Below are positions 48,535 to 61,600 of a DNA stretch of 64,000 nucleotides, piece after piece. The stretch lies in assembly GCA_034336665.1 (NCBI GenBank), contig JAPFBE010000003.1:33640360-33704359 (forward strand). The letters run 5' to 3'. The notes beneath the pieces are model-generated. The model saw nothing but the letters and a program-made list of their open reading frames with translations, did not search any database and was not told the DNA's origin. Origin of the DNA: Luscinia megarhynchos. Taxonomy: Eukaryota; Chordata; Aves; Passeriformes; Turdidae. The translations under genes and the position numbers were made by a program. The first letter of the stretch is position 1; each line of letters opens with the position of its first letter.

Positions 48535-51500
48535 GGCAAGTTTTGTTGCATTTCTGGCATAAAAGGAAACAGAAACTAATGAGAATTGAACTAAAATGTC
48601 TGCTCTCAAGAGGCCCAGGTCAGCATTCTTGAGGGTTCAGATAGTTTGGAAAACTCTGTACAAGTATTTGAACTTTTTGGTAGGTCTTCAAACTGAACCT
48701 CTGAACCTTCTGAGGTTCACAGGTGGCTTGCCACTTTTGTGCTGCTGTAGAGCTTGACTCAGTCTGCTTTCCCAGGCTCTTGATCCTGAAAATATTTACC
48801 AGGTTTGCAGAATCCAGAGAAATCATGAGCATGTCCTTTGAGTTTATTTCACTACTACAAGGGAAAACTTTCTGCTAATGAATTAGTCATCAATGAGTTA
48901 AATAGGAGTTGTTCAAATGCAAGTCTAGGCCTGAGAAGATCTAACCTTCCAGTCAGGTCCTGTTGCTGACCTCCTATGGAAGTTAAACAACCTCACTGAT
49001 GTATTTGCTAAAGGGGAATGTGTGTGTTACAACAATAAACTTGTTCTTTGTCAGATAGTATGGAAATGAGCACATCAGAAAGCCTACAAATCTACTAAGT
49101 AATTCCAGAAGGATGAGTAGAATATTGTGGTTTTAGTTGGCTAGTCCCAGGTACAATCCAAGAAGGAAATTCTTAGGAAGCCTAATGGACTTATGTTACT
49201 ACTTTGCTTGGTGCTCAGTAGTATTTAAAACAGCTTGGATTTTAAGCCATATGAAAAATATGCCACCCTGCTCTTTCCACCAGCATGAGCCAACAACTCA
49301 AAAAACTACATCTAACTTATGTACCAGTAATATGTTAATTATTTATATTTTCAATTACATGTCATACTAACTTTCATGTGTAAAACTGAAAAATATAAGC
49401 ATACACCTTCAAAGAATTATCCATGTTTTTCTTAGAGCAGGCACTGTATCTTTGAAACAGACACTTTCCCCCTTGACCTAAGTGGAATAATTCCCAGTGA
49501 AATTAGTGTGATTCAAAGTGAGAGTCCTTTTCCTCTTCTCAAAATGAGCAGGCTACAGTAAAACCTTCTGAAGCTGTGTAAAGTCAGAGTCTCAGCTGAT
49601 GCTGTAGTGACTATAGAACAGCTTGGAACTAATGACTACTAACACTAACACTGGAGCCAGTATGATGGCCTGGAAATAAACTAAATATATCTATGTTTAA
49701 ATAAGAAAGAAAGTGAATCTGAGGTAAAGCAGCTTTTAAGAGAAATGTCCTGGGCTTTGATAACACTAAAAGTTTTCAATGATTAAACTCTGGAAATTTA
49801 ACAAGTAACTCATTCATTTAACTTAGAAGACACCCTCAAAATTATCTAGATCTAAAGCCATAGCTTCAGTGTCTTACATGATCATACATAAGATAATTTC
49901 TAAGGAAGCTGGGCCAAAGGCATAGTGGAAAAAACTTTGTGGTCTTGCATATCATGGCCTAAAAATATTAGTTGAGACTTATGACAGATATCAGAAAATT
50001 TGGGGGATTTCTTCTAATTTGTACTTCAAGGATGAATGACCCTTCAATACTGTAAAGGTCAGATCTACCTACTATAAATAAAGAGCATTTTGATGGCTTA
50101 GTTGGATTTCAAGCTCTGAACTCAGCAAAATCTGTCATTCATCACCTATCCTTCTACTCTGAAAGTAACATATATTCCATATATTTAGTATAAGAAAACA
50201 TCTGTTCCACTTATGCTGAAGTAAGTGACTTTATAAGATACATTTAGAGTATTGTAAAATTACTTTGTTTTTCTGTTGCATTTTAAAGTACTTCATGGCA
50301 CAGTTTAGATTATAAAGTATTATCACAATCCTAGTGTCATGCTACAGGTCTTAAGTAACAGGAAAACTGAAGACTTTTGTAATATTTTTATGTGTTCTAA
50401 CCAGTCATGTCTTTTCCATTTGTTGCTTCTCTGCTACCTCACAAAACATACAAACAATATTTATTCTTTCTTTTCCATATCAATGACCACTAATATAATA
50501 TTGAATTTCTTGGCTGTCATGCATTAACACTGAGAAATAATCTCAGTATAAGAAGGAAAAAAAATCTCATTCCCCTGGGAGATTGATAGTGCAAAAAATA
50601 TAGGAAAAAGAAGAAAACTCTTTTCTCATTTTTCCGGAATACAAATGCATAAACTTTTTTTTTTTTCCCCCCAAATTACTTGTATCTGCATGATTTACAG
50701 TGCTCTAGGCACTTGCTATATGTTTGATTTCTTACTTAAGCATAGTTTCACAAACAGAAGAATTGTACAGTTGCAGTATTCTAAGCACCAGTTAAAATAA
50801 TTTTAAAACCTATTCAAATAATTTAAGAAGACCTACTCATAGATATGAATTACCATGTTTTGACATTTACTAAAGAGAAGAGCATGGAAAGATGTAGAGA
50901 TGGGGAATATCTATTGCATGTCTGTGACTGGCACTTCAAATAGCATGTAGCTCCCATGAATGAAATTGGTCCTATCTTCTTTTGTGTTATCATCTTAAAA
51001 TGACTGTTTCAAAAATGAGATTGAAAACAACATCTGAATTGTACCTACTAATTATTTGGGGTGAACTGAGCCATTGTAGTTTAATGTAAGGCATTTCATT
51101 GCTGGTCTAAATCTGGTGGTCCAAAAAAGAACCTTTACACTTCTTGCTGCCTACACTTCCATCTGTTGTGCCATTTGTTTTTTAGCAGTGGTCTCCATTG
51201 GTTCAATTGATTAAATGTTGTGCTCAGTGCTATTTGTGATATTCTAATGCATGCAAAAAATCCTCATGGCTGGTAGAAGCATTACAGGACCCCTAAAGCT
51301 ACAGGTGGAGGCCAGGTGAGGTAAGCTAGGGTGTCTCAGGGGATAGTAGAAAAAAAATTGTGTTTAGACAAATACAGCTTAAAACCTGCATAATTAAACC
51401 CTATTGGAAAGTGCAAAGGTCTTCCCAAAGCCCTGTGTCTTATCTGCAGACATTTTGGATACAGTGGGGTGTCTCATACAGTGACAGCATTTGGGAACAC

Positions 51501-52419
51501 AAATCCTGTCCTCTGGAATTACTGCAAGGGTTAACAGGATTAAATTTATTAAAAAGAAAAATAAAATTTCACCTTCTAGCATTCAGCCTAAAGCAGATTC
51601 CTGTTTTTCATCAGTTGAAAATCACCCTAGATTTCTTTGCATCTAGTCTTAGATGCCTTGTAGTAACCAAAACATCTGCTTAAGGCTGTCAGAGGTGGTA
51701 TGGGATCCACACACTGCTGGTGACCCATCCATTGCAGCTCCATTACTGGAATGGCAGCTGGTGTCTATACCAGGAGAGATGCTCTGCAAGGTTGACAACA
51801 GCCCTGTCAAAGGGTGAGCAATGTACTGAGAGCAATTGATTGCATTGACTTCAATGTGAGCACAGATACCAGTCTAGGGATGCCTGCATTTAAATACCTG
51901 TTGTTTCAGATGGACTCTGCCCCAAGTGACAGGGAGGATGTTCCAGCACAAGGATTTGCTGGACTTCAGTCTGCTACCAAAGTTTTGCCTCAAGTTTCAA
52001 TCCAGAAATTACTGGTCCTCTGGTGATCACAAAGATATTATAACTATGGACTTAGCTTTAATTGTCTGATATTGCTAGGATTGTTCATCAGTTCACAGGA
52101 ATGAAGCTGTAAAACTCTTTTTGACTTCTTTCATTATAGGCCAGGCCTATTTCTGATATCACATGAACAAGATACCAGAAAATCTTGCATCAGCTGAGGT
52201 GGTTCAGTGACTTGGGATTTGATTTGAAAAATCTTATTGTCCAACTTCAGTAACTGAAAGAGGAGTTTCTAATAGTCTGAGGTAAGTCTTTACTGAATTG
52301 CCCCCAACACGGTATAAAGCACAACCTGATTGTTTATCTCTTTATGCATACAGCTGCCAGTGTTATTTTGTATTTCAATGGTAAATAACAATTTTATTAG
52401 CCTTCCCTGTTGGGACTTT

Positions 52420-53060
52420 TGGTCATTTATTAGTGGCGCTCCTCCATACAAATTGCTGCATAGTATTTATGTATGTTTCCATGGACACTTTTGCTGTCAA
52501 TTGATTTCACATTCAGACCATCTGTAATGACTCATTTGTTAGGTCCAAAGTCTCATTATTTGCATGGACTACTCGTATTGATATCATTAGCCTTGAACAA
52601 CCTCAGTAGTCGTGTTCATGGCCATGAGCTTTTAAGTTATAGGCTCAGTTCTTATCAGTGTTCATCTGTCAAGTTTCCAGTCAGTTCTAATTAGTCTCAG
52701 ATTAAAAAAAAAAAAAACAACATAGCAATAAAACCCCCTCCCCAAAATGTGAACAACAATTGTGACACATTCATACTGGCCATGATTCCTTCCTTGTCAT
52801 ACACTCAGACAATCATTTCCAAGTCAACAGTCCATGAGCATTTTATAATGTCTGAAATGCTTCTAAATATGAATTGCATATTTGAAAATTATTAATGACA
52901 TTCTTGGCATTCCATTAATGTTATTTATTATTTATCGTGTGTGAGACGGAACTGCCTAGAGGCCTTTGCAAAGGATCAAGGGCCCGTTGAGCTAATCTCT
53001 TGCTAGGCATATCAATCCAGATGGATGAGCAAATGCAGGAGCACATGGCAAACAGCAAAA
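52420..53060. promoter_or_regulatory. Candidate conserved noncoding elements
   Basis: Two conserved-looking parts flank an A-rich gap (about 52704-52745). The first (52420-52695) contains a perfect octamer ATTTGCAT at 52558-52565. The second (52850-53060) has closely spaced ATTAATG, TTATTTATTATTTATCG and retained CpGs. No coding frame is convincing. POU/HOX-type enhancer function is inference. Confidence 0.4.
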
Positions 53061-56000
53061 CCTGTTTGTCAGTTCAGCATCCCAGCCTGCAAAATACATC
53101 CGTAGCACAGAGGCAGTGGCACAGTTCTTACTGACTGGCACCATCAGCTGTCACAGCTGAAAGGACACAGACTGAGCAAAATCAGGCTGGATTTAGACTT
53201 ATTTACTATGAATTGCTTCATCTGTTCTTCGGCCTGAATGATCATGTTTTCTTAAGAAGGCTTTGAACATAGAAGGAAGTGTATGGCCCATTTTTGAACC
53301 TGTGATAAAGAATCAGAGTGTGGCTAAGTGGAATATTCAGACTGGGAAATGCAAAATTCAGCCTTTGTACCATATTATTACATATTATCTCTTAATTCTG
53401 GCGAATGAGGAAACCAATTCTAATGTTGTGTTGCATGAATTTTGTGAATCACAGAATCTCAGAATCAGTCAAGTTGGTCATTATTACGGTGATTATTAAT
53501 AGGTGGCCTCTGAATTTCCTCTCCTGATCTCCCACATCACTTTTAGCAACCTTTTTTTCATCATATCAGGAGAATGAAGTTTTAGGAGGATGGTGATTTC
53601 AGAAACCAGGAGTTGAAGGGTGGCAACACGGCTGCTTTTGCCAAAAGCCACAGTCTTTTATTAACCATCAAAGTTTTTCCCTTTAGACTGCTCATGCTCA
53701 AAGGCCTCTGAAAGCAGCCCAGAAAATACAACTGAAATCAGGAAATCTCCAAATGGCAACAAGGCCCAATAGCCAAATAAAATAAATGAGCTGGCCTAGG
53801 AAATCCTTGTAACTTGCCACCCAACAACAATAAAACAGCCCTACAACACACAAACTAGAAAGGAAACAAAGAAGTCTTTTAATTATTTACAGTAGTCTTA
53901 CTGTGGCTCAGTAAACATTGGTCAAGAACTAATAAATTTAGCCTCAGTAAAGTGGGCTTATGCAGCCATATATAGCCTATACATTTAACACAGCAGCTTT
54001 TTTGACTGGTTCCAGCCTAGAATAGATAAAACCTATCTAACAGAAGAGCTGTTAGCCTGGGAGATGGGTTTCTACTTGCTAGTTTCACTGCAGTTATTTT
54101 ATAATTAGATACATTCATTAGGAATTTTTGCCTTAAAATGAGTAGTCAGGGAGACTATTTTAGAGAGAGAAAATGGTGTGGTGGCAGAAGAAAGTGTCCT
54201 GTGGTGGGGACAGGATTGTCCCACTGCATCCAGTGGTTTCTCTAAGTCCTTTGTCTCGTTGAGCTGACTTCTTGTACCTCCTAGGCACCTCCTAGGTGTC
54301 TCTGTCTCCTCCCAGAAAACCCTTGGGTGGCATGACTCATCCCAGGGACAAGGCAGATGTGTCATGGAATGTCTCTGACATGCTCTGTGAAGGACAGGGC
54401 AGGGCACTGGGGACTGTGGACCTGGGCATGAGGGAGACAAGAAGCTCAACTTGGGCCCACAACCCACATACAGTAAACAAGCAACTGAAGAAAACAGGAA
54501 TTTGCAATATATGGACTAGTTTGTATAAAAAAGAGCAAAATCAATCCCACAATTCCAGAAATTCTGAAATGAATATGTTTTCCTCTTTATTGGAAATAAC
54601 ATTTTATTTTGACCAGGCTAATCTTCTTCAAGAGTCTCTTAATAGATGGTTCGGTTTTTTTGCATCAAATCTTCAGCCTTAGCTTTAAGGCTCTTTTTGG
54701 ACTCCCTGTTCTTTAATCTTCCTCTAGTCCAGCTCTCCTGATTTCATCTTCTGTGTTCCCTAAACAGCTGCAGACCTTTCCAGTGACTCTGGGTACAAGG
54801 TATAAACAAGCTGTTGTTCATTCACCTATCTTTCCTTCACAGAATTCCTGCAGTCCTGTTCTTAGACTCCTGTTTGGTAATATAACAGCAGCAGCAGTAC
54901 ACCTTTCCTCCCTTCTTCCCCTGCCAAAAAGTTAAAAAGTTGAGCAATAACCAAAAAAGGGCTGGTTCACTTTGCTGCTCGTGCCTTGTGTAGGCAGTGT
55001 GTGTTCTGCTAAGGAGACAGAGTTATCACAGGAGACAGGGCATTATGCATTGCAAATCAGGAACTTGGTATTATGTAACAATCTAAAAAATATGCAAGTG
55101 TGGTTTGAATGAGATACAAAATCGCTGGGCTACCAAACAGATAGGCAGCCAGGAAAGTAATTACAAATACAGATAGAAAGGGAAAAAAAAAAGAGAGACA
55201 CTAGGGAAATGTCTTACAATATTTTCTGGTAATCAGTCAGTAGTTTGCTGTACTTAACATGGGTCAAAAAAAAATCCTACAGGTTAAATTCCATTGGGTT
55301 TTATGTTATTTTTTAATAAAAAATAATTTAGACAAAGCCCCCACAGGAAAAAAAGTCAACAATGTAGTTATCTTTCAGTATATTCAGATGATAATTGTTA
55401 TTTGGAGCATAGGATATGCCAGATGGTATCACTTCAGCAGTTTATCTACTTTCCAGTGACAGGCTATATATGATACTGATCACAGAGAGTTTTTCTAACA
55501 CCCAGCAGAGAGTTTATCATAAACACTTTTAGCTCTTTTAATAGTCTTTCTCTTAACTAAAGTGTCATTTTCATTGAGTTTATTTAGTACTGCTGTTGCT
55601 TTGGCAAGAAAGAGAGGAGCAATATTTTAAAAAAGTGTTCACATAGAGGGAATAATTTCAAGTAAATCTATGCAGAAAACATTGGCTGTGTCACAAGGAA
55701 ATCTAATGTGAAAATACTCTTTTAATCAAATGAATCTTATCCTTGTCCATGTTTTGACAGACTTAACAAACTCCAGAAAAGACCCAAGATTATTTCAAGG
55801 AGAAAATCATCAAATCGATTTTACTTTGCTAAAAAACCCCACCATTTTCATTTCAATTTAATTTTTTTTTCTTTTGAAATATAGCTTAGTTTGGTTTATT
55901 TCCCCAAGGTAACTTAGCAGTGGAAAAGACTTTTTCATCCCAGTAAACCTATTTTGTTCAGGGATTTTTTTAGTGGTAGCAAAAGCTGATTATATAGAAA

Positions 56001-56944
56001 GGAACTTTAATAAACAAACATGCATTCATTCTTCTGTAAGTGTTATTATCTGATGTGGCCAATGATTGATATTAATTTCTTTGGTTTACTTTAAGTTGGG
56101 GCAGAAAAGGCCTGAAAATCTGATAAAAAAATTGAATCTGGCAATCTTACATGACCTTTGGCTGTTAAGGTGGATCTTCATCAGTACTTTGACTCTGAAT
56201 AATGGTTTGCCTCCTGTTTTCCAGGATAAAACTTGGGAATTTAGATTCCTGTTTTACAGAGACTTCCTCTTTGGAGGATAAGAATAATATTTAAATCAAA
56301 GATATTCTCTCACCTTAAAATTTCTTACCTGCTGCATGAGTCGCCCCATCTCACTCCTGCTACCTGTGAATCCCATTCAGAGCTTTGGCTCTGACAGTCC
56401 AAGTGGCAGGAGATCAAACTGATGTCACAAATTCTGCTCCCAGAGAGGGAGTCTGATAGAGCACACCAGCGTCTCTAGGCTGTGTTGTACATGTGTGTGG
56501 CTCAGTGAAATTTGGAAAGCCAGTTCTTTCTTCTTGAGAGACAAGACTGCCACCTTTCCCTTTCTATTTATGTCTCCATCTCCTTGTCTTTTGTATGCAC
56601 CACTTGAAAAATTCTGCAACCCAAAAAAAAAAAAGGTTAAGCACTATAAAAATGGTATATAACTTAGCCCATGGATAGATTTTCTTTCCCCTACCTACTT
56701 TATAGCAATGCCTGAGGCATATGACAACAGACCCTCTTCTTTTCTAGTGATTTATGGACAGCATTAGACCACTAGCATATTTTTAGTTCCTCTCTTCACT
56801 CTGTGCTCATGTCAACTTGTAAGGATTTATTTCTTTTTCATGTTTTTGCCCAATGGGAGTTAAAAAAGCTGGAGATTTCAGTCTTCACACCGAAATGATG
56901 TGAACAGTGTTCTCTGTCCTAAGTCCTTAAATTTGTACTACCTG
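53061..56944. other. Unique noncoding DNA, possible tiny CR1 end
   Basis: No gene recognised. About 30 bp at 53446-53478 (AATCACAGAATCTCAGAATC onward) resembles the extreme antisense end of an avian CR1 or related retroelement but is too short to call. A 120-aa minus frame and a 128-aa plus frame overlap near 54105-54682 and match nothing known. Confidence 0.5.
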
Positions 56945-57004
56945 TGAGAAGGGAAAAGAAGGAAAGGGGAAAGACAGAGGAAAAGAGAGGAAAAGGAAAG
57001 AAAA
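56945..57004. repeat. Purine-rich tract (GGAAA-type)
   Basis: About 60 bp are almost all A and G on the plus strand, with GGAAA and GAGGAAAA units. It lies about 320 bp upstream of a pyrimidine array of complementary type. Confidence 0.88.
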
Positions 57005-57324
57005 ATATTATTTCAGAGCTGCCTGTTGTTTTAAGTAAGCATATGCATTTTATCTGGAAATTTATCTTATATGGCCAAATACTAGTTGTTGTATTCTGTC
57101 TTGGTTATCTTCCTTCCTGTATGTCTTTCATCTAGTTTCACCATTTTAGAAGAACTAACACAGTCTGAAGTATACAGTGAGTTTCTAAAAACTTCCAGTT
57201 GGCCTCAAATGCCTTTCTTGACTGGTGTTATTTTTCTACAGCTTCTGGATCTGAGGCAGACATTTAAGTTTGTCTTTAGACTTATGCCAAGAAAAGTATT
57301 GGCTCAGATAGCAAGTTCTAAGAT

Positions 57325-57512
57325 TCTCCTCTCCTCTCCTCTCCTCTCTCCTCTCCTCTCCCTCTCTCCTCTCCTCCCTCCTCTCCTCTCCTCTCCTCTC
57401 CTCTCCTCCTCTCCTCTCCTCTCCTCTCCTCTCTCCTCTCCTCTCCTCCTCTCCTCTCCTCTCCTCTCCTCTCCTCCTCCTCTCCTCTCCTCTCCCTCTC
57501 TCTCCTCTCCTC
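57325..57512. repeat. (TCTCC)n pentanucleotide array, 188 bp
   Basis: A pure C/T array is built from CTCCT units with frequent 2-3 base phase slips (CTCTCTCC and CTCCTCCT junctions). The 160-aa plus frame at 57086-57568 reads Ser/Leu/Pro repeats through it and is not evidence of a gene. Homopurine/homopyrimidine symmetry makes triplex (H-DNA) formation plausible. Confidence 0.97.
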
Positions 57513-58377
57513 GTTATTTTACTTTTTCAGAAATGATGCTTTTAGGAGGGAAAAGAGTCTGCAAATAGGCATTAAATAAAACTGCAAAGACTTCTCACTT
57601 CTAAATCTGCTGCCAGTATTTGGCTCTCTGAAAAGAGGGCAGATAATACAGGGAAAATGGTGGGAATAAAACTACATGTTGCCATGTAATCTAAGAACAT
57701 TTGTTCTCCTGGCTGAATCTTTGTAGTTTGCTGAGATTTTCTAAGGTCAATATTACTCTGAATATTACAATGACTGGAAATCACTAACTGTATTCTTCCT
57801 GAGCACTGAGTGCTGCTAAATCCCACCTTCATTACCCAAAAGAGAATTTCACTGGATTCAGTTGTCAATTGCTGAGACAGCAGTTTTTAAAGATAATTTA
57901 AATTCCTGCATTATTTATGCCACAACAGTACAGTTTTAGGGCTATGAGAAAATCAAAATATTTTAGAGTTAATGCTATGTGTAGTGGTCAGTATTAAAAA
58001 AGAAATTCAGCCAATTATATTTCTTCCACTCAATGTTGTTGGTCTATCACAGAAGGAGAACTCAACCAAGAAAGAATGGCTGACCAATTTGTAAACATGA
58101 GTAATTAATTCTCAGTTTTATTTACACTTTCCAAGCATTCATTTAGATTTTTAATGAGCAATATGTTGAATTTCAAGCAGTGCAAGATATTGTCCTTCTA
58201 TGAATGTTCTGACCTTGCACAACTGGCTTTTACAGATTGTTTTTCCAAAGAGGAAGAGACACATTTTTAAATGTTTCTTCATTCTTATCTGAAAACTCTC
58301 CATTATTCAAAGGAAACTGAAAGATACCCTGGTGCAGACATCTTCTAAAGGTTTCCATGTTGTCCCAATCCTGTTTT
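57513..58377. other. Unique noncoding DNA, no gene seen
   Basis: No recognised exon or transposon between the pentanucleotide array and the next CR1. A 98-aa minus frame (57572-57868) is unrecognised. Confidence 0.5.
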
Positions 58378-58665
58378 TGTAGAATCATAGAAAAGTTTGA
58401 GTTGCAAGGAACCTTCAAATGTCATCCAACCCCTCTGTAAGGACAAGGAACCTCTTCCACTAGATCAGAGCCAACCTGACCTTGAATGTTTATTGGGAGG
58501 AGGCATCTACCACCTCTCTGGACAACCTGTTCTAATGTTTTACCACACTCATTGTAAAAGACTTATTCCTTACATAGAATCTAAACTGACCCTCCTTCAG
58601 TTTAAAACCATTCCCTCTTGTGCTACCACAACAGGCCCTAGTAAAAAGTTTTGTCTGTCAAAACT
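58378..58665 (-). mobile_element. CR1 LINE 3'-end fragment, minus strand
   Basis: The plus strand reads as the reverse complement of the CR1 3' UTR. It starts at the tail (GTAGAATCATAGAAAAG), then has GTCATCCAACCCCTCTG, GACAACCTGTTCTAATG and CAGTTTAAAACCATTCCCTC. Only about 290 bp remain, with no reverse transcriptase. The 90-aa plus frame at 58397-58669 is antisense to the element and is not a gene. Confidence 0.93.
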
Positions 58666-61600
58666 GTAATGTCACCTTATGTAGGCATGTCTGTTTCCTG
58701 CCTTGACTGTAGATGCTGAAATAAAAGAGAGGAAGTACCATTAGGATATTTGTTTTGTGTAAGAGAGAATTAGAAAGTGCATGATTTCGAATAATCTTTT
58801 TGATTTCTTCAGTGATTTTGTCTAATCATGTTCCCCCTGCCCAACCCTGTCTTCAAACAGATGTGCCCTCAGCTGAATAGCCAGAAGTGATTATTCAGTA
58901 TGAGCTGGATTTACCTCTGAGTATGTTGGATGAAATTTATTTCTCAGAGGTAATTGCAATCTAGTTGTGTTATTGCAGTTTATTCATGACTGTATTCATG
59001 ACTGGCAACAAAACCAGGTAGCTGGCACTGAAAGCTCTTCCCAGGAGGCATTTTTCTTTTATTTTTTGCACTCTTTCCTTGATTTCCTAGAAGAGCTGTG
59101 AATCTGATGTGGCCTTGCCAACGATTCTAGGTGCCTGTGCATTAAAATCTTCAACAACCACTTTGCAGATGTCTAGAAGGATCATAATACTGTTATTACT
59201 ATGGCAGTGATTTCAAGCTCAGTTCCATATGCTCTGTGAGTAGCATTGGGAATTAGATTAAATAATTCTTGTACAGAGCTACTTATTGTCAGAATTTTTT
59301 TTTGTGCATCTTGGCCATCCTGGATCCTTTGTTCCGAAACTGCAACGGAAGCTAAGTCCAAACAACAGAGTTCAATTTATTTCTTACACTGTGGACAATG
59401 TTTGTATGAGAGTGGAACACCATCTTATATAAATACCATATTTATATATGGTATAAATAAATAAATAAAATAAAGGAGTATGCTATGAAAGTTGCTGGGA
59501 TGCAAGAAATTTGTGATCTTCTGCTAGAGGTATCAACAATTTTCCAGTACCAGAAGAAGAACAATGCTGCTACAGTGCAAAACTTTGCAAGGTCTCACCT
59601 ATAATGTTTATCCGCTGCCCAGGTTCAAAACTAATAAATTCACCTTGAATAGGGTGAGTTAAGATGGTCAGAGGATGAAGAGCTTGATTAGAAAAGAAAG
59701 ACTACATCTTGCATGGCTTAGTGGAGGGGGTGGTGTAAAGAGTGTGTGATTAGACCAAATAATATAAATAAAAGAATGTGTATGTGGAAACACACAATGG
59801 AGAGGGAGAAAAATTCTTTAGACTAATTAATAGCATCAAGTAAAAGAAAGCCCTGATACAAAAGAATGGTTCTGCTGTAGCTTTGAGAGGATATTGCAGT
59901 AAAAGGACAGAAACCCTAGGCAGACAACTTGGAAGCACACTTGTTGACCTATGAAATCTCCCCTGGTGCTGCATTCTTATTCTTTTGGGAAGCTTTCCAT
60001 CTAACATGCAAACATTTCTGTGTATTCAGTTTTATGTAGTAGTGCTGCTAGGCCTGCTAGGGCCAACACAAGGAAATTGCTGGACTTGTGATATTTGACC
60101 TTTGTTTCATCCCCAGTGTAGTCAAGCCATGTTTGAATCGAGATCAATTGCATCAAAGATGAACTAAATTACAGTGGGAAAGCTCTATTTTTTTATTTTT
60201 TTTTACAACTTGCTAGAAATCAGGGGTTCAGTGGTTGCCAATATGTATGCAGGTTCCTTGCAAAAAATTTTTTTTCTGTTGCTCCCCCAGGGTTGAATGT
60301 TGTTCACAATCCCTTGAAATATCCACCCAGTGAGAAGCAGTGATTTCCAGCAGAACATTTAAATTTCACTGGTACTGTCCTGCTGTTTCAGAATAGTGAA
60401 GCAAGGAAGTGCTCAGCTAAATCTCTGGTGATAATGACAGCTTAGGTTTGATAAGCTCTGTCCTTCCTCCCTTTCTTTTAATTAGGTAAACTATCACTGT
60501 TCCTTACTGTTTGGAAAAGAAGGATGGTCTGTGGTTCCCTTCTTAGGTTTTTTTTGTCTTTGTGCCTAGCATTGTGACAGCCTTTCTCTCTGTTTAAATG
60601 GTGACTAGAATATATATTTTTTCATTTTTTTTTAAAATTCTTCCTATTTAGATACCTAGATCTCTAGGGCAGACTAGTACTTTTGTGTACAGCACTAGCT
60701 AAAAAAATCCTCATAGTTCAAGTGAAGCCCATAATGATATGAATTTTAATTTTGACTGAGATTTATTCCAGATTATTCACATTATTAAGACCATTTCATT
60801 AAATGCATGGATGATTTTATTCTTAAATCTTCAAGTACAAAAGGAAGCTCTCCAAATTTCTCTGCAGCTTACTGTCATCAGTATACATAAATTTCAACTA
60901 AACCCAAATTTTATCTCAATATTTATTTTATTACCAGTTGATGAGTCCATGGGCTGAAGTGCCATTCACAGCACAGGGGTGCTTCATAATAGACTATTTT
61001 GCATAAGTACTAAATAATTTACATATATAAATTATATATCAAAATGCTCTCTAGAAACTATTCAATTCAATGATATTGTTGTTTTGTAGCCTTTAATACT
61101 GTTGAGTCTTTAATATTTAAATCCAGCACCTCTTCCAAAGTAAACCCACAGGAATTAATTTTTTTTTTTTACTGATTTTGTTATTAAGACAAAAACTTGA
61201 ACCTGATTTTGTGGCATTAAGAAAAACACGGATGGCTCCATCAGAAGTTTGAGCTCATGAAAAAGCTACCCTTGAAAAACTTCACATGAAAATTATCTAA
61301 ATATTAAAAAAAATAATCATCTAGGAAATTTTAGTTGTTCAGAAAGGTAATTAGATGGTCGTGGAGGTACTGCTTCAGTGATTTTGAACCTGCTCTGTTC
61401 AATGAGCAATGAAAGCACTACACTCAGAAATGGAAACAAGAAAAGAAAATCAGCCAGTCAGAAGAAGGATATTATCTCACCCAAGTTTACAAAATTTATA
61501 GAATACCAGCAAAAAATTAAATATAGATGACTGGATTAGAGAAGATCTTCTACAGTTTTTCCAGTGGGTTTTGGAGTTAAGATTGAGTGGGTCTTCACAA

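Larger units (their letters stand above)
47001..52419. other. Unique AT-rich noncoding DNA with two simple tracts
   Basis: 5.4 kb without a recognised gene. It contains a (GAAT)n run (47962-47980) and an A/C-rich tract (48487-48534). A 107-aa plus frame at 51360-51683 is opposed by a 62-aa minus frame and is unrecognised. Confidence 0.55.

Noticed and set aside
53446..53478. CR1 3' terminal fragment
   Set aside because: About 30 bp of AATCACAGAATC-like sequence is too short to assign.
57086..57568. 160-aa Ser/Leu/Pro-repeat protein
   Set aside because: The repetitive half is the TCTCC array; the rest has no recognisable domain.
58397..58669. 90-aa plus-strand frame
   Set aside because: It lies in the antisense of a CR1 3' UTR.
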